From positions 29,147,001 through 29,211,000 of the forward strand of contig CP142461.1 in the NCBI GenBank assembly GCA_038049695.1: DNA of 64,000 nt, written 5' to 3'. The notes under the pieces are model-generated. The model was given only the letters and a program-made list of their open reading frames with translations. It did not search any database and had not been told where the DNA came from. Positions 58,001 to 64,000 of the stretch are shown here, piece after piece; within the stretch, counting starts at the first letter, position 1; each line of letters opens with the position of its first letter. Source of the DNA: Cinnamomum chago. Taxonomy: Eukaryota > Streptophyta > Magnoliopsida > Laurales > Lauraceae. A program made the translations under genes and the position numbers.

Positions 58001-59954
58001 TGGGGGCAAGTTTGCTGTCTCCTTCGTGTCTATCTTGCAAGACACGGATTCGGACTCAGAGCCAGAAGACGATACATCGTCAAGCCAAGCTGATGATCAA
58101 CAAGTTCAGCCCGCTCTCACTCCGATGGAGACAACCGTTGACATAGAATATCCAGCATCTGCTTCCTTCGTTGTTCCAGCAACATCAGCAGAAGAAAAGC
58201 CAATCTTCTTCCATAAATTAGAAGTTTCTTCATCAAATTCTTCGCTTGAACCTTTCCAAAATGAAGGTATGCCTCAACTATCCCTGTATAGTCCAATGGC
58301 GCAAGCTATCATGAAGAAAATGGGCTACGATGCTCAGAACCCAATCGGTTTGGGAGATGGTCGTGGTATTATCACGCCATTGGAACCAACCCTGACCAAA
58401 AGTCAACTGGAAGGTTGGAAACCCCACCGCCACATAGAAAAGTCTTCATATGGGCTGGGGTATGATCCTGACGGCCCCTTGAGACAGTTGACACAAAGGC
58501 TGCAAAGTCATCCTGCCGACCAAGCCTCAATATCTCATATTAATGAAGACATTGATCTCCCTGGATATCTCTTTGAAGAGTTGGTCGTCAAGGATCCAGG
58601 AAGTTCATCCAATTGGTACGATTTCTTTGATGATGAAGAGGAATTGTCCGATAATACAGACACACGGTTCTCTGACCCAGAAGAACCACTGTCTCCAAAG
58701 GAAGTGCCCTACTTCGACCTAGTTTCAACAGGTGATTGGGACCATCTCATAGCAAATCTTGAGAAAAGTACCAATCAAGAAGACCCATGGACAAAAGCAG
58801 AGCCGTGGTCTGTAGATACCTTTGGAACTCCAGAAGGCTTTGTTGGGTTGGAAGCCTCCGAAAATATTGTGGAGGAACCACCTTCAAATCTTCCAACAGA
58901 AGATTCTGTTCAAAAGATAGACTTGGGAAAACCTGATAACCCACGTCCTGTATTCATAAGCAAGAATATAAAGGATGATGAGTTACCCGAGTATATCGCG
59001 TTTCTTCATGAGTTCGTTGATTGTTTTGCATGGTCTTACGCTGAGATGCCTGGCTTAGACCCCAAAATAGCAATCCATAAACTCAATCTTCAAAAAGATA
59101 TCAAGCCTGTCAAACAAGGCCAAAGAAGGTTCCGTCCTGACGTGATGGACAAAATTGAACAAGAAGTTCAAAAACTCAAAAGCGTTGACTTCATCCGTGA
59201 GGAACAGCATCCTGAATGGTTGGCCAACATCGTCCCCGTGACAAAGAAAAATGGGCAAATCAGGGTCTGCATTGATTACAGAGACCTGAACAATGCATGC
59301 CCAAAAGATGAATTCCCGCTCCCTATACCGGAGGTGATGATCGACAATACCTGTGGGTTCGAGCGAATGACATTCATGGATGGCTTCTCTGGCTACAATC
59401 AGATAAAGATGCATCCTGAAGATGGAAAACACACAGCATTTCGGACCCTGTTTGGCGTGTATTGCTACACTGTCATGCCATTCGGTCTGAAGAATGCCGG
59501 CGCTACATATCAGAGGGCTATGATGAAGATATTCCAAGATATGCAGCACAAGACGGTCGAATGTTATGTCGATGATCTCGCCGTCAAAAGCAAAAGAAAA
59601 GAAGACCATCTCAAAGATCTTCGAGAAGTCTTCCTCCGACTTCGCAAACACAAACTGCGAATGAATCCCCTCAAATGCTTCTTCGGTGTTTCATCGGGTA
59701 AGTTTCTCGGATTCATAGTACGGAAAGCTGGCATAGAGCTTGACCCCACCAAAGTCAAGGCTATCTTAGAAATGCCATCTCCAAGAACCCTAAGACAATT
59801 AAAAGGGCTCCAAGGAAGATTGGCATACATTCGGCGGTTCATCTCCAACCTATCAGGAAAGTGCCGTCCATTCTCTCGGTTAATGAAGAAAGGTGTCATT
59901 TTGTCTGGGATGCTGAATGTGAAGCCGCGTTCCAGGACATCAAGTCATACCTGA
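55068..59954 (+). CDS. Element B gag C-terminus, protease, G-patch and reverse transcriptase
   Basis: Same frame as gag, after its TAA; the first ATG is at 55068 but the homologous frame opens at 55038. Capsid C-terminus; a zinc-binding-like YCRYHQMVSHPLNQC near residue 133; a very long acidic linker; aspartic protease with IDPGSALNLIS (Asp 785); a G-patch-like stretch (IMKKMGYDAQNPIGLGDGRG) at about 1080-1130; RT with RVCIDYRDLN, MDGFSGYNQI and YVDD starting at residue 1500. The last 22 or so residues are frameshifted: one base is missing near 59896, so translation ends at 59954 before RNase H. DPGSA replaces the usual D-T/S-G triad. RT copies element RNA into DNA. Confidence 0.92.
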   Translation: MRARIRSMIIGNKSKNLGELLEASMEAETVIKDLNSQKSSKKEPTAIATSKPKKKEVLNVQTKSAPQQPKKAENKAAGKKPELSDAFKERVEKKYPFDEDVEEIFGALLANGKLTLPDPKRPGDVGKTNDPRYCRYHQMVSHPLNQCFVVREKINEMWKNGVITFDKNYGSASVNMVSCGQKQKSPKEKITTSFKVIKMTQTSQELVPYPTSNGQPIWVHPDLLEDENWEVVKTKPTAQQRRQSRRQLRKLKQQEKAPKKQEVAEKAETSSTASLGATEEPSPKASKAARKFTLGDFMPPHLKDETTQGASYSCNSVVGFSMDGYESSDTASDIDEWEESLETGEYLSDEEWIPESHLMPVIWYNPLQPQGSWSDDEEDQEAVQENTPVEPNHVEPQGADEEEDLAPVPDLDKYARILQHLAIEQEQGRINQLRHNPAPEVPENLQESPPVTPKNEESCWIDDPLTSEDESDSQQFILEASSVKVTCNAITQDDNSSPSQASSPGTVTSELKPLPTDHLEEIPAGEIFFRENPVNWSQMPDLIGDVWTDKIFDKEGKLLDAVQDLLPENAPCNTITEDGNADTETSSANEKEQPLNLEGDFLNKDPSPEALEVGRGTRSGRDYHKNYNQPSASYENPSGKQVVNAPSGKNNENAGPKEAFKYDLIQHFKHIPARLHILDLLRMSPQTRDSLISELQMLDADVDKHAPQVLQIEMDYRVEKSKTPSKGEKKKTEGSCIECLSVQKAASATIAFTKEDLLLGETKHNRPLYFTGYIKEVPVRKIQIDPGSALNLISTSALEELGIPPSKLSHTSVSIFGYDGSAQRPIGKIRFKLQIGDLISEVTVYAIKTPSCYNILLGRPWIHENGVVPSTLHQCIKFVGNDGLIHQVFADKKPFKGKEVYFADAQMYKDEKEEREEETASFAENLQKNKGKAPQQSPEENKPSIKTEENNQSPFMVSLKSSKPLVITTKGKKTKQRAGGKFAVSFVSILQDTDSDSEPEDDTSSSQADDQQVQPALTPMETTVDIEYPASASFVVPATSAEEKPIFFHKLEVSSSNSSLEPFQNEGMPQLSLYSPMAQAIMKKMGYDAQNPIGLGDGRGIITPLEPTLTKSQLEGWKPHRHIEKSSYGLGYDPDGPLRQLTQRLQSHPADQASISHINEDIDLPGYLFEELVVKDPGSSSNWYDFFDDEEELSDNTDTRFSDPEEPLSPKEVPYFDLVSTGDWDHLIANLEKSTNQEDPWTKAEPWSVDTFGTPEGFVGLEASENIVEEPPSNLPTEDSVQKIDLGKPDNPRPVFISKNIKDDELPEYIAFLHEFVDCFAWSYAEMPGLDPKIAIHKLNLQKDIKPVKQGQRRFRPDVMDKIEQEVQKLKSVDFIREEQHPEWLANIVPVTKKNGQIRVCIDYRDLNNACPKDEFPLPIPEVMIDNTCGFERMTFMDGFSGYNQIKMHPEDGKHTAFRTLFGVYCYTVMPFGLKNAGATYQRAMMKIFQDMQHKTVECYVDDLAVKSKRKEDHLKDLREVFLRLRKHKLRMNPLKCFFGVSSGKFLGFIVRKAGIELDPTKVKAILEMPSPRTLRQLKGLQGRLAYIRRFISNLSGKCRPFSRLMKKGVILSGMLNVKPRSRTSSHT

Positions 59955-60748
59955 CTAAACCTCCAGTGTTGGCTGCCCCCACAACTGGAAAACCATTCCT
60001 CTTGTACACAAGAGCCCTTGACTGTTCTTTAGGCGCTCTACTCGCACAAAAGAATGACCAAGGAAAAGAAGCTGCTCTATATTACCTTAGCCGCATGTTC
60101 GTAGGTGCAGAGCATCGCTACTCTCCAGTCGAAAAAGAATGCTTGGCAGTGATGTTCGCCGTACAAAAACTGCGTCACTATCTGCTATCCAACACAGTGT
60201 ACCTGATTTCGAGGATCAACCTCCTAAAGGTCCTTGTCACAAAAGCAGGTTCTCTCAATGCCCGACTGGCAAAATGGTCCATCCTCCTGTCACAATTTGA
60301 TATTAGGTATGTACCACAAAAAGCAATCAAAGGCCAAGCTCTAGCAGACTTCCTCGCGGAGCATCCATTGCCTAAAGATTCTCCACTCAGGGATGACCTC
60401 CCAGACGAATCAGTCTACAGTGTGGAGACTTCCTTATCAAACGCTTCCTGGCACATGTACTTCGATGGCGCAACCAGGACAAATGAAAAGGGAAATCAAA
60501 TATCGGGAATTGGCATTCTCTTTGTTAATCCCGACAAATACATGATTCCACACGCATTCTCGCTACTGGAACCATGTTCAAATAATGCAGCTGAGTACCA
60601 AGCCCTAATCATAGGATTGGAACTCGCCCTTGAATCCGGCATCACTACGCTGGAAGCTTTTGGAGACTCTCAACTGATCGTCAACCAGATGAATCAGAAA
60701 TTTAAAGTCAGGAAGCCCGATCTGTTGCCTTACTACAACAAAGCATAA
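59861..60748 (+). CDS. Element B RNase H and second (archaeal-type) RNase H
   Basis: Homologous coding starts at 59897; the first 12 codons are an out-of-frame overlap with the RT frame. The first RNase H includes LLYTRALDCSLGALLAQ and EAALYYLSRM. A linker (KAIKGQALADFLAEHPLP) follows, then a second RNase H with MYFDGATRTNE (Asp 202), NAAEYQALIIGLELAL (Glu 245) and FGDSQLIVNQ (Asp 269), three catalytic acids. Two RNase H domains in a row identify the Tat lineage. It ends at TAA 60746-60748 before the last helix of that domain; the frame continues as SLRQKF.. and GGNIRADALAGLAA in the same register. The stop is shared with A. Confidence 0.92.
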   Translation: MPSILSVNEERCHFVWDAECEAAFQDIKSYLTKPPVLAAPTTGKPFLLYTRALDCSLGALLAQKNDQGKEAALYYLSRMFVGAEHRYSPVEKECLAVMFAVQKLRHYLLSNTVYLISRINLLKVLVTKAGSLNARLAKWSILLSQFDIRYVPQKAIKGQALADFLAEHPLPKDSPLRDDLPDESVYSVETSLSNASWHMYFDGATRTNEKGNQISGIGILFVNPDKYMIPHAFSLLEPCSNNAAEYQALIIGLELALESGITTLEAFGDSQLIVNQMNQKFKVRKPDLLPYYNKA

Positions 60749-60841
60749 TCGCTTCGACAAAAGTTCGACATCTGTCATATCACCCACATCCTCAGAGGTG
60801 GAAACATTCGTGCAGATGCCCTGGCTGGACTTGCTGCGTCT

Positions 60842-62242
60842 ATGGCAATCCAAGAAGGGGAAAACATGCAAATTACAGTGTGTCAAAAAAGGATTCTCCC
60901 TCCTCTCAACACACATCAAGCAGTTGCTGAATGCCACCAAGTGGTTGGAAGTCGGATCTCCGTCCTTAAACCTCTGATCAGCGACTGGAGGGATCCGTTC
61001 ATTGATTACATAATGTTCGGAATCCTACCTGAAGATCCAAAAGAACGGGTAAGCATCCAAAGACGAGCCCCAAACTTTCATTTGGATATTCCTTCAAAAA
61101 TGCTGTATAGAAAATCCTACAATGGAGTACTTCTACGCTGCTTGTCACAACAAGAGGCTGAGGGAACACTCAAAGAAGTACATGCTGGTCTTTGTGGAGC
61201 CCATCAGGCTGGGCCTAAGCTCTACGATCAGATAAAAAGGTTAGGTTATTATTGGCCTACCATGGTGGCTGATGCAATGCAATTTGCTAAGCGCTGCCAA
61301 CAATGCCAAGTTCATGGAGATTATGTCCACATGCCTCCGGAATGGCTACATCCTACAGCAATCTCATGGCCTTTTGAAGCCTGGGGTATGGACATCATAG
61401 GTCCTATCTCCCCTCAATCGAGCAAAGGTCATCGCTTCATCTTCGCCGCTACGGATTATTTCTCCAAGTGGTCAGAAGCATTCGCGCTTAGTGAAATGAA
61501 GACGTCATCAGTCCTTCACTTCTTGCGCACCAACATCATTTGTCGCTTCGGCATACCTAAAAGATTCGTCCATGATAACGGACCACAGTTCCGCGATCAC
61601 CGATTCTACAGGTTCTGCGACAAATACAAAATCCAAAGTTGTCCTTCAACTCCGTACAATCCGGCAGCGAATGGACTAGCAGAGGCCTTCAACAAGACGC
61701 TCTGCAAAATCCTCAAGAAAATGGTCTCTAGTCACAAAAGAGAATGGGGCGACAAACTGCCTGAAGCTTTGTGGGCCTATCGAACCACCGTTCGAGGACC
61801 AACCCATAGCACACCATTCTCCTTGGTCTATGGATGCGAAGCTGTTGTCCCTTTGGAGGTTCAAATTCCTTCCTTAAGGGTATCTCTACAAAATGACATG
61901 ACGCAAGAAAGCAATGTCAAATTGAGACTCCAAGAGCTGGATAACCTCGATGAGAGACGGCTCGAAGCTCTACAAAGCATTGAACTCTACCAAGCACGCA
62001 TGGCAGGATCTTTTGACAAGAAGGTTAGGCAACGCGCCTACAAAAAGGGAGACTTGGTTCTTACAGTAAAAAGACCAATGGTTTTTGCCAACAAATCCAA
62101 AGGCAAATTTGAACCAAAATGGGAGGGACCTTTCGTCATCGACAAAGTCTTCTCCAACGGCGCATACGCTCTTCTAAACATGGAGGGTGACAGATGTATG
62201 CTGCCCATCAATGGGAAGTTCTTGAAGCGGTACTACCCTTGA
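60842..62242 (+). CDS. Element B integrase
   Basis: Same frame as the preceding RNase H (the homologous frame opens at 60749). 466 codons from this ATG. HHCC zinc-binding region with HAGLCGAHQ and CQQCQVHG; catalytic core with Asp 184 (GMDIIGP), Asp 245 (VHDNGPQF) and Glu 281 (NGLAEAFNK), giving the D,D35E spacing; then a C-terminal domain with RAYKKGDLVL and KWEGPFVI. It ends at TGA 62240-62242. No chromodomain is seen, as expected for Tat. All catalytic residues are present, so the domain itself looks intact. Integrase inserts the DNA copy into the nuclear genome. Confidence 0.93.
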   Translation: MAIQEGENMQITVCQKRILPPLNTHQAVAECHQVVGSRISVLKPLISDWRDPFIDYIMFGILPEDPKERVSIQRRAPNFHLDIPSKMLYRKSYNGVLLRCLSQQEAEGTLKEVHAGLCGAHQAGPKLYDQIKRLGYYWPTMVADAMQFAKRCQQCQVHGDYVHMPPEWLHPTAISWPFEAWGMDIIGPISPQSSKGHRFIFAATDYFSKWSEAFALSEMKTSSVLHFLRTNIICRFGIPKRFVHDNGPQFRDHRFYRFCDKYKIQSCPSTPYNPAANGLAEAFNKTLCKILKKMVSSHKREWGDKLPEALWAYRTTVRGPTHSTPFSLVYGCEAVVPLEVQIPSLRVSLQNDMTQESNVKLRLQELDNLDERRLEALQSIELYQARMAGSFDKKVRQRAYKKGDLVLTVKRPMVFANKSKGKFEPKWEGPFVIDKVFSNGAYALLNMEGDRCMLPINGKFLKRYYP

Positions 62243-62589
62243 AGGCTTCTTCCATCGGGTCAGAGCGACGCCTGCACGGCCAAAGCCTATTCCTAGGTAT
62301 CTGCTCGTCAAACCCACTCCTTTTGGAATTTTCATCAAAAAAACCCCTCAAAACAATGTTTCTTTCATCGTTTCATTGTTCAAAAAAAAAAGCAAATCCA
62401 AAAATCCAAGTTTAGGAGCTTCTTCCCAAACTTGACCAAAATTTTCGATCCTTGAAACCAAAATTCATGGTTTGAAACAAAATCAGGACCTAGGGATTTC
62501 AGCTCTAGTCCACCTCGACTTTTACCACCAAAATGGTTTTGAGTCAAAATTTACGACCCTCGTGTCTTTAAACAAAAAAATGGTTTTTC
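62243..62589 (+). other. 3' non-coding region after pol of B
   Basis: It matches 33416-33774 of A (for example CAAAGCCTATTC(C/T)TAGGTA and AATCCAAAAATCCAAG words). No coding. Confidence 0.7.
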
Positions 62590-63000
62590 AAAAACCGCAA
62601 GGAAGCGACGTTCAGTCGATACTTGCAAAACCCAAAACCGGAAGGATGCGAACCCCATTCGATACTTCCAAAACCCCAAAATTTCAAAAATCGTGGAGAC
62701 GCAACGTTCCAGTTGATATCCACAACCCAAATTTTAAAACAAACAAAAAAAAAACAAAACAAAGGTTCGAAATAACCTTAAACTTCAAAAATCGTGGGGA
62801 AGCGACATTCCATCGATACCTACAAAACAAAATTTTTGAAGAAAAAAGCAGGGAAGCGACGCTTAGTCGATACTTGCACCCAAATCCGCGAGGAGGCGAC
62901 ATTCCATCGATACTCGCAACCGAATGAGCAAGGAAGCGACATTCCATCGATACTTGCAATACCATTCAGCAGGGAGGCGACTTTTAGTCGATACTTGCAT
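62590..63000. repeat. Array of AAGCGACATTCCATCGATACT units (B)
   Basis: About nine degenerate units, same core and position as in A (33775-34220). Confidence 0.85.
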
Positions 63001-63004
63001 TTTT

Positions 63005-63610
63005 GAAAACCAAAAACCTGGCTTTCACGCCAAAAAACCCGGCTTCCATGCCAAAAATCCGGCTTTCACGCCAAAAAATCAAAAATCCGGCTTTCATGCC
63101 AAAAATCAAAATTCGGCTTCCATGCCAACAAAACAAAACTCGGTTTTCAAAAAAAAAAAATCTGGCTTTCATGCCAAAAACAAAAAAATCTGGCTTCCAT
63201 GCCAAAAAAAAAAAGAAATTTCGGCTTTCATGCCAAAAACAAAATCTGGTTCTTACACCAAAAACAAAACTGGCTCTCATGCCACAAACCAAATCTTGGC
63301 TTTCATGCCATCTCAAAAATTTTGGCTCTCATGCCATAAACCCAAATTTGGCTTTCATGCCACCTCAAAATTCGGCTTTCATGCCATCAAAAAAAAAAAA
63401 CCTGGCTTTTACGCCAACCAAAACAGAAACCCGGCTTTCATGCCAACAAAACAAACTGGTTTTCAAAACAAACTGGTTTTCAAAACAAACCGGCTATAGA
63501 TGCCATCCAAATCCGGCTATAGATGCCACCCGAAATTTGGCTTTCATGCCGTGAACAAAATCTGGCTCCCATGCCAAAACATGTCTCAAAAACTGGCTCC
63601 CATGCCAAAA
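63005..63610. repeat. Array of GGCTTTCATGCCA units (B)
   Basis: About 25 units of 18-30 bp, mainly GGCTTTCATGCCA or GGCTTCCATGCCA, with A-rich spacers. Same position as in A (34225-34800), ending about 240 bp before the antisense gene end. Confidence 0.9.
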
Positions 63611-63845
63611 CAATCATTTGTCAAAAGATTTCTCACAAAATGACAAACTTTTGATCACATCCCATTTAGCAATCACTTTAATCACAATATTTAAGTGAGC
63701 GTAGGGAAAACAAAAAAAAAGTACCAAAAAAAAATACATGTGGTACCAAAAAAAAAAAGAAGAAAAGAAAAGTGTTCACAAGCACTACAAAAATGTATAC
63801 CAAAAAAAAATACATGTGGTATATAAAAAGAGAGAAAGAGGGGTC

Positions 63846-64000
63846 TCAGCCAAAAATGCCCTCCAGCCAAGCTTTCAGTTCCTAAAGCAAACTCTTGGCT
63901 TCATCCGTTAGAGTCTCCAAGGCACGCTTCTTCAAGAATCTGCCCTGAGTAGCTGGAGAAGGCTCTATCCCTTCTGCTACACCAGGAAGACTATCCCGTG
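63846..64000 (-). pseudogene. 3' end of B's antisense plant-mobile-domain gene (partial)
   Basis: Minus-strand frame with ..AKSLL.ELKAWLEGIFG and stop at 63846-63848, matching the C-terminus of A's antisense gene (..AKSLLEELNLWLKTM). One in-frame TAG (63882-63884) is present. The rest lies beyond the window. Confidence 0.6.

Larger units (their letters stand above)
51072..64000 (+). mobile_element. Element B: Tat-lineage Ty3/gypsy retrotransposon, 3' end outside window
   Basis: Same family as A. Order: short 5' LTR, primer-binding site, leader with four 165-bp repeats, gag, protease, G-patch, RT, RNase H, second RNase H, integrase, two short-repeat arrays, and the start of the convergent antisense gene. 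Coding is interrupted only by two TAA codons and one single-base frameshift, so B is far younger or better preserved than A. Inserted into C in the same orientation as A. Confidence 0.93.

Noticed and set aside
53205..62242. Endogenous pararetrovirus instead of a retrotransposon
   Set aside because: A complete D,D35E integrase, a second RNase H, an LTR and a primer-binding site are present, and no movement protein is seen.

Overview
This window is plant nuclear DNA made almost entirely of nested transposable elements. I found no convincing host gene, rRNA or tRNA gene. The evidence for a flowering plant with a large, repeat-rich genome is: two Tat-lineage Ty3/gypsy retrotransposons with dual RNase H, Ty1/copia remnants, hAT elements with 8-bp target duplications, several solo LTRs of 1.5-4.2 kb, and a plant-mobile-domain gene. 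The species cannot be fixed from the sequence. Element boundaries below come from matching short direct target-site duplications (TSDs) and terminal motifs by eye.

Layout. 1-5.9 kb: AT-rich intergenic DNA with microsatellites, a 137-bp foldback MITE, a tRNA-derived SINE candidate and a 588-bp hAT deletion derivative. 6.6-9.0 kb: decayed copia gag/protease on the minus strand, split by a 1474-bp solo LTR. From 9944 onward: a minus-strand LTR-like sequence, 'C', which acts as a landing pad and reappears as fragments at 47.9, 48.4 and 51.0 kb. It is interrupted by element A (11485-47888), a 491-bp hAT MITE, solo LTR D (48829-50993) and element B (51072 to beyond the window end).

Element A is an old Tat element (LTRs 11485-17387 and 45391-47888, TSD atcat). 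Four elements have inserted into it: a 3291-bp solo LTR in its 5' LTR, a 4177-bp solo LTR in its leader, a 1472-bp hAT-like element in its pol linker, and a 4334-bp hAT element with a decayed transposase in its antisense gene. Element B is a younger relative. Its gag-protease-RT-RNase H-archaeal-type RNase H-integrase sequence (53256-62242) is broken only by two stop codons and one frameshift.

Most interesting biology. (1) Between pol and the 3' LTR, A carries a convergently oriented gene (44163 down to 35020, minus strand). It encodes a plant-mobile-domain-like protein with a coiled-coil tail, and has its own TATA box, a 10-nt first coding exon and at least four introns that are all phase 1. 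B carries the same gene, cut by the window end. (2) B's 5' LTR is a chimera: about 90 bp of this antisense gene replaces most of U3 and part of R, and appears to supply a new TATA box. (3) A and B share two in-frame UAA codons, one in capsid and one at the end of the second RNase H. This suggests descent from a defective or readthrough-dependent master. (4) Five different LTRs each carry a cluster of a family-specific GC-rich palindrome. (5) Two arrays of very short repeats sit exactly where pol and the antisense gene converge.
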